Part shown: positions 17,060-24,962 of the stretch, one piece after another
Layout: each line of letters opens with the position of its first letter
Position numbering within the stretch: position 1 is the first letter of the stretch
From: Aldehydirespirator sp965116865
Lineage (GTDB): Bacteria; Actinomycetota; Acidimicrobiia; Acidimicrobiales; Aldehydirespiratoraceae
Length of the DNA stretch: 64,000 nucleotides
Assembly: GCA_965116865.1 (NCBI GenBank)
Contig: OZ220727.1
Coordinates: forward strand, 2,108,001-2,172,000
Direction: 5' to 3'
Made by a program: the position numbers and the translations under genes
Notes under the pieces: model-generated
Databases searched by the model: none
Told to the model about the DNA's origin: nothing
Seen by the model: only the letters and a program-made list of their open reading frames with translations

Positions 17060-17260
17060 CTCGCGCCCGGACGGGCGACGGCCACCACGAGCACCTGGGA
17101 TGACTGGGTCGACCCGGCGGGGATTGAGGTCTCGCACCCGGACGGTAGACAACCACCACGAGCACCGTGGCCGTGACCGTGCAGGTGTCCGCGGTGCCGA
17201 GGTCTCGCACCCGGACGGTAGACAACCACCACGAGCACCTGCTGCAAGCAATGCAGGCGA
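17060..17260. repeat. Three repeats 71 and 73 bp apart upstream of the EamA gene
   Basis: CCACCACGAGCACC starts at 17082, 17153 and 17226. The last two copies share GTCTCGCACCCGGACGGTAG and following bases; the first, next to the gene, is diverged. They precede the EamA start codon by less than 20 bp at the near edge. Confidence 0.9.
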
Positions 17261-17303
17261 ACACTCACTGGGGGCGCCGGGCCGTCGGACGCTGAGGACG
17301 CGA

Positions 17304-17565
17304 CCGTGACCCTGATGGGCGAGCGCCGGGCGACCGAGCCCTGGGGCCTGCAGGGCGGCGGCCCCGGGGCCCGAGGCGAGGACCCCAGCGCGTCGGGGGC
17401 GGTGCGCGCCGAGCTGGCGGCGGCCCCGGGGCCCGAGGCGAGGACTGGCTGATACGGCGTTCCGGCGCCAGGGAGCGCCTGCCCGGAAAGGTCACCCTCG
17501 AAGTCCAGGCCGGCGACCGCCTGAGAGTCCTGACCCCAGGCGGAGGCGCCTGGGGATCGCGCTAG
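17304..17565 (+). pseudogene. Hydantoinase B/5-oxoprolinase C-terminal remnant
   Basis: Two frames together read VTLMGERRATEPWGLQGGGPGARGED, then WLIRRSGARERLPGKVTLEVQ and AGDRLRVLTPGGGAWGSR*. This is the characteristic end of HyuB-type amidohydrolases (RR...PWGL-GG-PG ... LPGK...V-PGD-...TPGGGGWG). They are out of register because a 27-bp segment at 17357 is repeated at 17419 with a 35-bp linker, adding 62 bp. Removing one copy plus the linker restores the frame exactly. The rest of the gene is absent. Confidence 0.8.
17357..17445. repeat. Two-copy duplication with linker, 62-bp spacing, inside hyuB
   Basis: GGCGGCCCCGGGGCCCGAGG and the next seven bases occur at 17357 and 17419. The 35-bp linker begins CCCAGC and ends GCTGGC, so CCAGC (17385) can pair with GCTGG (17413) and CGCG with CGCG inside. 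The addition shifts the reading frame by two. Confidence 0.9.
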
Positions 17566-17650
17566 AGAGCGGAAGCCTGCGCGCATGCACCTGGACACAC
17601 GATTGGACAAACAGATGGACGAAACAGAGGGTTGTTAGTAGCCTCCACCC

Positions 17651-18826
17651 ATGAGGTCCCATCTGGAGTCCCACCCGTGGATCACGTTCGAGGCCACCGA
17701 CATCAACAATCTCAAGCCCAAGACGTGGATGCTGCTAGGAGAGGCGCGCTCGAAATGCGAACACCTTGCCGGCGTTCCACTCCCGCCTGATGTGGCCAAG
17801 AACTTTTACACCGTTGCGCTGGTCAAGGGTGCACAGGCAACTACCGCCATCGAGGGCAACACCCTCACCGAGGAGCAGGTGGCTGGAATCCTCGACGGCA
17901 GCTTCAAGGCGCCTCCGTCCCGGGCCTACCAAGAACGCGAAGTGCGCAACGTCCTTGAGGCGCTGCAAGAGACCGCGGACGATGTCATACGGGGCAGTCC
18001 GCCCACAATCACCGAGGATCTGATCTGCGGGTTCAACGGACGTCTCTTGGACGGAACCGAACACGAGCCCGGTGCCGTACCGGGAGTCGTGCGGGACTAT
18101 GCCGTCACCGTCGCCGGCTACCGGGGAGCGCCGGCAGAGGATTGTGCCTTACTGCTCAGACGACTCGCGGAGTGGCTGGAGAGCGACACGTTCAAGTCCG
18201 AGGACCCGGAGGTCGGGTTCGCGTTGGCGGTGGCCTGCGCCGTCTACGCCCATTTGTACATGGCTTGGCTACATCCTTTCGGCGACGGCAATGGCCGTAC
18301 CGCGAGGCTGCTGGAGTTCTTGATTCTCGCGAGGAGCGGTCTAGCGCCACTGCCTGCCGCCCACCTGCTGTCGAACCACTACAACCTCACGCGCGACCAG
18401 TATTACCGAGAGCTGGCACAGGCGAGCCGAAGCAGCAGCACTGTCAACTTCGTGACCTACGCTATTCAAGGCTTCGCTGACGGACTGAGAGAGCAGATCG
18501 ACCAGGTTCGCTCAGTGCAACTCCGAGTGGCTTGGGTCAACTACGTCCACGAAGTGATGAACCGATTCCCGTCCAGCCCAGCGCGCGACCGTCAGCGAGC
18601 GCTCGTTCTTGCCATGCCCTCGGACCGTGACGTGCCCAAGGGCGAACTGCCGCTTCTGACTCCTGAGCTTGCTGCCATGTACGCGACGACAGGCCCTCGG
18701 ACACTGAGCCGAGACCTCAACCGGCTGAACGGCGCCGAGCTTGTGCGCGGGCAACGAGGCGGATGGTCGGCCAACCACTCCATCATCGCTGCGTTCCTCC
18801 CTCCGGCAGCCGAGGGCGACATCTAG
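17651..18826 (+). CDS. Fic-domain protein
   Basis: The 391-residue product starts with ATG at 17651. Residues ~195-230 hold the Fic signature HPFGDGNGRTAR, whose His is the catalytic base for AMP transfer from ATP to a hydroxyl side chain. An inhibitory helix motif TTAIEGN lies at ~residue 70, before the Fic core, which makes it a class II (self-inhibited) Fic enzyme. The N-terminal FIC_N-like part (LLGEARSKCEHL...LPPDV) is also present. The C-terminal ~90 residues resemble a winged-helix domain (PLLTPELAAMYATTGPRTLSRDLNRL), seen in many Fic proteins. Target is unknown. Its stop codon touches an IS630 relic, so the downstream context is lost. Confidence 0.9.
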   Translation: MRSHLESHPWITFEATDINNLKPKTWMLLGEARSKCEHLAGVPLPPDVAKNFYTVALVKGAQATTAIEGNTLTEEQVAGILDGSFKAPPSRAYQEREVRNVLEALQETADDVIRGSPPTITEDLICGFNGRLLDGTEHEPGAVPGVVRDYAVTVAGYRGAPAEDCALLLRRLAEWLESDTFKSEDPEVGFALAVACAVYAHLYMAWLHPFGDGNGRTARLLEFLILARSGLAPLPAAHLLSNHYNLTRDQYYRELAQASRSSSTVNFVTYAIQGFADGLREQIDQVRSVQLRVAWVNYVHEVMNRFPSSPARDRQRALVLAMPSDRDVPKGELPLLTPELAAMYATTGPRTLSRDLNRLNGAELVRGQRGGWSANHSIIAAFLPPAAEGDI

Positions 18827-19012
18827 TGTCCCGAGTGAGGAATGCGTTGCAGATATGCTGGCATGGTCGCGAGGATCTCGTCGGCGGTCATGCGCCACAC
18901 GGAGGGGTGCGGGTGCTCATTGCGGTTGGCGATCCAATCGTCGGTCCAGCCGCGGGGGTCTGCGACGCCTGCGGGGGGCAGCGTCCCACCGGGTGGTGGA
19001 AATTGAGGTAGC
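18824..19012 (-). mobile_element. IS630-family 3'-end relic
   Basis: TAGTGTCCCGAGTGAGGAAT matches the terminus of the intact IS630 element at 23717. On the reverse strand the remnant reads WRMTADEILATMPAYLQRIPHSGH*, parallel to the transposase end WHKSADEILHNLATYLQRIPDSGH. Only ~190 bp survive before another IS630-type end begins at 19015. Confidence 0.75.
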
Positions 19013-19014
19013 TA

Positions 19015-19787
19015 GTGCATGCTCGCGGTAGTCGTATGGCTGTGTTAGGGTCGGGTTATGACTGTTCCTAGGACTTTGAAGGTGTGCGAGGCTGATCGGG
19101 CGGTGCTGGAGGCGCGGGTGGCTGCGTCGACGACGCCGCGGCGGGATTGGCAGCGTGCCAAGGTGGTGCTGATGGCCGCTGAGGGGCTGTCGTCTCCGGT
19201 GATCGGCAAGGCGGTGGGCCTGAACCGCAACCAGGTGGACGTGTGGCGGCGCCGCTACGGCGAGGCGGGCCTGGGCGGGCTCGCGGACCGGCCGCGCTCG
19301 GGCCGGCCGCGTGTGTATGGGCCCGCGGAGAGGCTGGCTTTGGTCAAGACGATCACGACGCGGCCCCCCGAGGCGGGCCAGCTCGGCGGGCGGCGGCTCA
19401 AGGCCCGCATGTCGATGCCCGAGGTCGGCCGGATCATGCGCGAGGACCTCGGCATCGCGATCTCGGACTCGCAGGTGTGGCGGATCTGCACCTCGATGGG
19501 CCTCAAGCCGCAGCAGGCGCGCTCGTGGATGACCTCCCATGACGCAGACTTCGACGCCGAGGCCGCCGACGTCTGCGGGCTGTGCCTCGACCCGCGGGAC
19601 AACTGGGCGGTGTTCAGCGTCGACGAGAAGACCGCCATACAGGCCAAGAGCCGCGTCGGCGCGGCCCGCCCGGCGCGGCCCGCCGACGGCGCCGCCGCCG
19701 GGCGCCCCGCCCGACAGGAGTTCGAGTACCGCCGCCACGGCACCAAGGCACTGTTCGCCGCGTTCGAGTGCGCCACCACGGAGGCCT
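19015..19787 (+). mobile_element. IS630-family element (second type), 5' part
   Basis: The left terminus is GTGCATGCTCGCGGTAGTCG just after TA at 19013. The same 55-bp end recurs at 23661-23715. The element is broken at 19787 by the ISL3 element inserted at 19796. No continuation is found beyond that ISL3 copy, so the 3' half is deleted or highly diverged. Confidence 0.75.
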
Positions 19788-19795
19788 CAGATTGC
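19058..19795 (+). pseudogene. IS630-family transposase, interrupted
   Basis: The ATG at 19058 starts MTVPRTLKVCEADRAVLEAR. A helix-turn-helix region follows (LSSPVIGKAVGLNRNQVDVWRRRY, GGLADRPRSGRPR), with the RNase H fold start VFSVDEKTAIQAKSR, whose Asp is the first DDE residue. The coding frame is cut near codon 245 by the ISL3 element, before the second Asp and the Glu, so it is inactive. The reading continues for only a few residues into the ISL3 terminus. Confidence 0.8.
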
Positions 19796-21210
19796 GGGCT
19801 CTCCGCGTTTCAGGGTGTAGTGAGGGTATCGAGCAGCGCCCAGTTGGGTTTGCCGGCGTAGAGCAGGGCGCGGATTCGGTATTTGTTGAAGTTGGTGAAC
19901 CCGAAGGCGGCGCGTTTGACCCGTTTGACGAGGTTGTTGGCGGCTTCGGTGGGAGCGTTGGTGGCTCGGGCCCGGTGCCGGTTCGAGATGGGGTGGTGCC
20001 AGCGCCACAGGGTGCGGACCAGTCGGTTGAGCTCTGTGGGCATGCCGGGGTCCTGCAGGTCCGAGGCGAGCTGGGCGACGGTCGCCGCGCCGGTCTCGGC
20101 GTCGGTGATGTCATAGATGCTTCTGAGGGTCTCTTCAGCGGTGCCAGGCGTCGCGGACTTCGCCGTAGGGGTCGCCGGCGGCGAGCAGGCCCCGCAGCCG
20201 GACCCGTCCGGCGTCGGTGATCGTCTCTGACGCCGAGACCAGCAGCTTGCGGGCCCGATACAGCGGGTCGTGCTTGTGGCCACGATGCCCGAGGGTCTGG
20301 TTCTGGACTCTGCGGCGGACCTCGTCGAGGGCGGTGTTGCCCAACCGCACCACATGGAAGGCGTCCGCGACCTGGCCGGCATCAGCCAGCGCGGCGTCGA
20401 ACGCGGCCCGGTATGGCCCCGACAGGTCCAGCACCCCCCAGCGGATCTGCTCCAGCCATCCGCGGGGACGCGCCAGCAGCCACTGGGCGGGCGCCTTGGC
20501 GCTGCGGCCTGGCACTACGCCAAGCAGCTGGCCCCGGCCTGCGTCGACGATGCCGGTGGCCCAAGCCTTGATCCGGAACCTGCCGCGGCGCCACAGCAGG
20601 ATCTCGTCGAGGCCCAGCGCGCACACATCGCCGACCCTTTCGGTGTCGGCATCGATCAGCGCCTCACCCCAGCGGCGCACCGAGACGTTCACCCGATGCC
20701 AACTGCACCCCAGCTCTTTGGCGATGCCGCTGTGGGGCTGCCCTCGGCCCGACCGGCGCGTCGCCCAGCGCCCCGCTTTTGTGGTCAGCTCCTCGCGCGC
20801 CGGCGCGATATCGGGGCCCTGCTCGGTGACGGTCCCCGCCCCACAGCGCGGCTGACCGCAACGCCACCGGCGCTTGTGCCACACCAGCCGCGCCGCCCGC
20901 CCGAACGCACCCAGATCCACCAACTCGACCCGGCGCACGCCATGGGACCACAACAGCCCGCCACAGCCCACACAGGGCGGCCTCGGCGCCCGCCGACAGA
21001 TATGCACCCGCAACAGCGCGCCCGCCCCGTCGCTGACGCCGAGCACCTCGACATCGCCCAGTCCCACCAGCAACTCACAGACACGCGTAGGGTCGCACTC
21101 CACAGGGATCCTCCAAGTTCTCGGTTGCCTGTCAACGCCGATTCTGGGGGATCCCTCGCGTTCAGCCGCGGACAGCCACCGCCCTCACCCCACCCTCAAA
21201 CGCGAAGAGT
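19796..21210 (-). mobile_element. Complete ISL3-family element with 8-bp target duplication
   Basis: The element is 1415 bp and is flanked by the direct repeat CAGATTGC at 19788-19795 and 21211-21218, the 8-bp duplication expected for ISL3. The terminal inverted repeats are GGGCTCTCCGCGTTTCAGGG and ACTCTTCGCGTTTGAGGGTG (about 15 of 20 match). It is inserted in an IS630-type transposase gene. The 14.8-kb truncated copy is its close relative. Confidence 0.93.
19810..21103 (-). pseudogene. ISL3-family transposase with one frameshift
   Basis: The start at 21103 gives MECDPTRVCELLVGLGDVEV. Zinc-binding Cys pairs follow (CVGCGG, CGQPRCG), with the helix-turn-helix GQPHSGIAKELGCSWHRV and the catalytic-domain motifs GLDEILLWRRG, DLSGPYRAAFDAAL and AFHVVRLGNTALDEVRRRVQ. 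At about 20140 the frame changes: GEVRDAWHR on one side, then EETLRSIYDITDAETG...TEAANNLVKRVKRAAFGFTNF...LLYAGK in the next. Together they cover a normal ~430-residue ISL3 transposase, so one small indel is the only visible lesion. Programmed shifting is not usual for ISL3, so I call it broken. Confidence 0.85.
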
Positions 21211-21218
21211 CAGATTGC

Positions 21219-21639
21219 GTACGCAGCCGGGACCCGTGCGAGCAGGAAGAGAGCGCTCATCACCGTCCGCCTGCGCGAGGAGTTCTCATCACCGCCGCGG
21301 CGAACACTGAGCGTCTGAGTCCCGCTAGCACGCCGTGAGCGGTGCCGGCACCAGAGGTGGCTGTGGGGCGGGGTCGGTACGGGGAGCACACGACGACTCA
21401 GCAGCGCCGCGAGCGTCCTGGCGCTTAGCTGACGATTGCCCGCCCGAAACGACTCGGTCGCACGCCGGAGGCTTCGGCGCAATCGCCGTGCGCCGGTCAG
21501 CGTTGCGCCCGGTCAACCGCTCGCGGAGTCGCGATGACAGCGGATCGCCGTCCCGCTCAGGGGCCTTCCGAATCGAGGTTGCCAGGCGCCGTCCGAGGGT
21601 AGCGTGGCAGATACCGATGTGGCCGCTCGCGAGGGCAGG
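21219..21639. other. Gap without a recognisable gene
   Basis: Open frames occur on both strands but without domain-like sequence or RBS. The stretch lies between the ISL3 element and an AlbA_2-type gene. It should contain the promoter of that gene; no clear -10/-35 pair is visible. Confidence 0.4.
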
Positions 21640-23382
21640 ATGACGATGGCGTACACCGACGACGAAATCCGGCGTCAGCTTCGCCTTGGCGAGGACAGCG
21701 CTTGGGAATTCAAGAGCGTCGATTTTCGCAACGGCGACCCACCGCGGCACCAGCGCGATAGCTGGGCCGACGAGATTGCCGCCTTCGCGAATGCCCGTGG
21801 CGGCGTTCTGCTGCTCGGCGTCACCGACGCAGGCGATGTGCCAGGAATGTCCCGCGGCCAACTGGATGCGCTTGAGAGTCAGGTCAGGGAGATCTGCACG
21901 TACTCCATCAAGCCGGCGATCAGGATCGAGACGTACCGCAGGGAGCTGGATGAACGGTCGTTCCTGCTTGTCTCGATTCTGGAAGGGGACGCGCAATATG
22001 ACAGTCCTGGCGGCAGCTTCGTGCGCGTCGGCAGCGCCAAACAGCCCATGTCGTCTGACGAGCGGATGCGCTTGGCGCAAAGGCGCGGTCAGGCTCGGTT
22101 CGCTGGGTTCGATGAGCAGACGGTCGCCGGTACGGGCTTCTTAACCCTCGACGGGGAGCTGTGGAAGCCCTTGCTCAGTGCCGAAGGCCTTCGCGACCCC
22201 CAGTTGGGGCTTGAGAAGCTGGGATTGTTGCGCACCGACGGCCAGGGCGCGGTCATGGCGACCGTGGCGGGCATTCTGACGTGCACGCGACAGCCCCGGG
22301 AGTTCGTTCCGGGCGCGGAGATCACAGCCGTTCGCTACAAGGGCGCCGACCGCGCGTCCGGTCAGGTCGACGCGCAGGACATCGCCGGTCCGATCAACGA
22401 GCAGATCACCCAATCACTCGCGTTCGTCGTGCGAAACATGCGTGTCGGTGCACGCAAGGACCCTGCTCGTGTGAACCTGCCCGAGTACAGCTCACGGGCG
22501 GTCTTCGAGGCTCTGGTGAACGCGGTCGTGCACCGCGACTACTCGATCCAGGGCAGCAGAATCCGGTTGGCGATCTTCTCTGACCGCCTCGAGTTGAACT
22601 CACCAGGCGGGCTGCCCAACAACCTGACCGTCGAGAGCATGATGGAGCGACAAGTGACTCGCAACCAGGTGCTCGCCTCGATCCTCGGCCGCATGAACGT
22701 CGGTGAGGTCGAGGGCGCAGGAGGCCGGCATTACTTCATGGAGCGGCGCGGCGACGGTGTCTCCATCATCAGCCGCGAGACCAGCGAGCTGTCCGGCAGG
22801 GACGCACAGTTCCGGGCCATCGACGATTCGGAGTTGTGCCTTACTCTCCCCGCCGCAGAGGTCCACGCGGACCCGGCCACCGTGGTGGTCACGGTGCGAA
22901 GCGGCGGATCACCGCTCACCGGCGCGGATGTGCTGGCCCTGTTCCCGAACAACACCTGGAAGCGGAGTCGCACCGACGCCGACGGCGAGGCGCGCCTTGA
23001 CCTGCACTCGGTTCACCTGCCCATGACGGTGTTCGTGGCTCGCGAGGGCTACGCGGCGCACGTCGAGCGCGGCTGGTTGCCGATGGAACGAGCGCTCGCA
23101 GTCGAGCTGGCCCCCAAGGCCGACGGCGGTTCGGCCGTGTTCGCAGAGTCGACCGGTCACCTGCCCGGTCTTGCTGGCCGGCTCAACCCGATTCTCGACA
23201 CCAGTCACAGGACATACCTCTATGCCTCCAACATCGCCATCAACGGTGGAAAGCAGCAGCCGGTCCCCTTCGTGCCGGGTGAGGAGGACCTGCACCTGAT
23301 GGACGCAGACGGCAAGTCGTTGCTCGTGCGGGTCGTAGCCATTTCAGGACGGTCGTCGGTCCTCGACTACGGCCCCGCCTGA
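21640..23382 (+). CDS. AlbA_2 (Schlafen-type) domain protein with ATPase-like C-terminus
   Basis: I choose ATG at 21640 (after GAGGGCAGG) rather than GTG at 21604. The ~580-residue product has an AlbA_2/Schlafen-type domain in residues ~1-130 (EFKSVDF near the start, AAFANARGGVLLLGV as the central strand-turn). A region follows that matches the histidine-kinase-like ATPase fold of the family (AVFEALVNAVVHRDYS, with LELNSPGGLPNNLTV). Beyond residue ~430 it has a beta-sandwich like carboxypeptidase-regulatory domains (TVVVTVRSGGSPLTGADVLALF) and a ~90-residue tail not seen in simple members. Such proteins are often regulators or are found in defence islands; the role here is unknown. A DUF429 gene begins 32 bp downstream on the same strand. 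Confidence 0.8.
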   Translation: MTMAYTDDEIRRQLRLGEDSAWEFKSVDFRNGDPPRHQRDSWADEIAAFANARGGVLLLGVTDAGDVPGMSRGQLDALESQVREICTYSIKPAIRIETYRRELDERSFLLVSILEGDAQYDSPGGSFVRVGSAKQPMSSDERMRLAQRRGQARFAGFDEQTVAGTGFLTLDGELWKPLLSAEGLRDPQLGLEKLGLLRTDGQGAVMATVAGILTCTRQPREFVPGAEITAVRYKGADRASGQVDAQDIAGPINEQITQSLAFVVRNMRVGARKDPARVNLPEYSSRAVFEALVNAVVHRDYSIQGSRIRLAIFSDRLELNSPGGLPNNLTVESMMERQVTRNQVLASILGRMNVGEVEGAGGRHYFMERRGDGVSIISRETSELSGRDAQFRAIDDSELCLTLPAAEVHADPATVVVTVRSGGSPLTGADVLALFPNNTWKRSRTDADGEARLDLHSVHLPMTVFVAREGYAAHVERGWLPMERALAVELAPKADGGSAVFAESTGHLPGLAGRLNPILDTSHRTYLYASNIAINGGKQQPVPFVPGEEDLHLMDADGKSLLVRVVAISGRSSVLDYGPA

Positions 23383-23414
23383 GGGTTGCCGATCCTCAGA
23401 CGGACCGTCGTGCC

Positions 23415-23658
23415 TTGACCACTGACCAAGCATCTGGCCCCCTCACGGTCATTGGCATCGACTGCGCTGCCCAGCCCAAGAATGTCGGGATTGCCGTAGG
23501 GCGTCGTTCCCGAGGCGTCACCCGTGTTGAGACGGTCCGTTCAGGCAAGCGGATGGGGTGGGACGGGCTCGTCATGCACACGGCGGACTTGATCGAGAAG
23601 GAAGCCTCTAGCCCCACCCTGATTGCCCTCGACGCGCCGCTGGGCTGGCCGCAAACAC
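23415..23658 (+). pseudogene. DUF429-family (RNase H-like) protein, 3' truncated
   Basis: The TTG at 23415 starts a frame reading TVIGIDCAAQPKNVGIAVG, the opening of DUF429 proteins, whose Asp is the first acidic residue of a predicted RNase H-like fold. LIALDAPLGWPQTL follows as the second conserved strand with its Asp. At 23659 a TA and the end of an IS630-type element replace the rest, so only about 80 of some 200-250 residues remain. It is co-oriented with, and 32 bp from, the AlbA_2 gene, suggesting an ancestral two-gene unit. Confidence 0.75.
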
Positions 23659-23660
23659 TA

Positions 23661-23715
23661 GTGCATGCTCGCGGTAGTCGTATGGCTGTGTTAGGGTCGG
23701 GTTATGACTGTTCCT
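23661..23715 (+). mobile_element. 55-bp relic of the second IS630 type
   Basis: It is identical in sequence to 19015-19069: the left terminus and the first codons of that transposase, MTVP. It is cut at TA 23715-23716 by the intact IS630 element that follows. The two relics show that at least two different IS630 types have been active here. Confidence 0.85.
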
Positions 23716-24814
23716 AGTGTCCCGAGTCAGGAATTCGTTGGAGATATGTTGCCAGGTTGTGGAGTATCTCGTCGGCGCTCTTGTGCCATGTGAACGGGCG
23801 AGGGTTGTGGTTCCAGTGGTCGATCCGGTGCTGGATGGAGCCGGTGGGCTCTTTGGTGCTGGTGTGGGTGCCGCGGCGGATCCATTTGGTGGTGAGCTCG
23901 GCGAACCAGCGCTCGACGAGGTTCGTCCACGAGGTGTGGGTGGGGGTGAGGTGGAAGCTGAAGCGGGGGTGGCGCAGCAGCCAGCGCTGTATGGCGGGGG
24001 TCTTGTGGGTGGAGGAGTTGTCCAGCACGACGTGCGCCTTGGGGCCCTCGGGGACTTCGCTGTCGATGAGGTCCAGGAACTTGCGGAACTCGATGGCGCG
24101 GCGGCGCGCGGTCATCGAGGAGATGGCTTTGCCCGAGGCGGCGTCGAGCGCCGCGTGGAGGTTGGTGGTGCCGAAGCGGCGGTAGTCGTGGGTTCGGCGC
24201 TGGGGCACACCCGGCATCAAGGCAAGCACCGGCGCGGTGCGGTCGAGAGCCTGGATCCGGGTCTTGTCGTCCGCGCAGAGCACCACCGCTGCCTCCGGCG
24301 GGTTCAAGTACAGCCCGGCGACGTCGCGCGCCTTGTCGATGAACTGGGGGTCCGGCGACACCTTGAACTCCTCCACGCCATGGGGCCTGAGCCCGAAGGC
24401 CCGCCACATCCTCGAGATCGTCGACTGCGACAGCGCCACCTGCGCGGCCATCGAGCGCGTCGACCAGTGCGTCGCGCCCTCAGGAGCCGACTCCAGCGTC
24501 TTGACGATCACCTCCTGCACCTTGTCGTCGCTCACCGTGCGCGGCGCGCCCGGACGCGGCTCGTCGCAGAGCCCGTCCAACCCGCGCCCCGCGAACCGGC
24601 GCCGCCACTTCGACACCGTCGCCTCTCTGCACCCCAGCGACACCGCGATCGACTCGTTCGTCTCCCCCGCGGCCGCGCCCAGCACTATCCGGCACCGCAG
24701 CGCCAGAGCCTGCGACGACTTCTGGCGCCGCGCCCACCGCTCCAGCGTCTCGCGCTGCTCATCGGCGAGCACCACCTCCACCCCACGACGGCCCCTAGCC
24801 ACCACTGCCTCCAA
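23714..24814 (-). CDS. IS630-family transposase
   Basis: The 366-residue transposase appears complete. N-terminal helix-turn-helix region: ESIAVSLGCREATVSKWRRRF followed by GLDGLCDEPRPGAPR. The catalytic RNase H fold has D in LCADDKTRIQALDR, D in HVVLDNSSTHKT and E in LVERWFAELTTKW. The last residues (YLQRIPDSGH) run into the inverted repeat, so the stop codon lies inside the terminus, as often happens in this family. It catalyses TA-targeted cut-and-paste of the surrounding element. Confidence 0.92.
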   Translation of the reverse strand: MEAVVARGRRGVEVVLADEQRETLERWARRQKSSQALALRCRIVLGAAAGETNESIAVSLGCREATVSKWRRRFAGRGLDGLCDEPRPGAPRTVSDDKVQEVIVKTLESAPEGATHWSTRSMAAQVALSQSTISRMWRAFGLRPHGVEEFKVSPDPQFIDKARDVAGLYLNPPEAAVVLCADDKTRIQALDRTAPVLALMPGVPQRRTHDYRRFGTTNLHAALDAASGKAISSMTARRRAIEFRKFLDLIDSEVPEGPKAHVVLDNSSTHKTPAIQRWLLRHPRFSFHLTPTHTSWTNLVERWFAELTTKWIRRGTHTSTKEPTGSIQHRIDHWNHNPRPFTWHKSADEILHNLATYLQRIPDSGH

Positions 24815-24877
24815 TCACCGCCCGCATCCACACCAACCATACCACAACCAACCCCAATAACTAAAGACTCAGGACAC
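23717..24877 (-). mobile_element. Intact IS630-family element
   Basis: It is about 1161 bp, flanked by TA on both sides (23715-23716 and 24878-24879), the target expected of IS630. The termini GTGTCCCGAGTCAGGAATT and GTGTCCTGAGTCTTTAGTTA (reverse complement of the right end) are inverted repeats matching over most positions. Its terminus sequence also appears at the relics at 18824 and 37284. Confidence 0.9.
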
Positions 24878-24962
24878 TAGGCCAGAATCGTGAACCCAAG
24901 ATTCTCAAATCTTTCGCGAGAATTGGCTCTGCGGTCGTATTCTTCTTCAAGTTGTTAGAATC

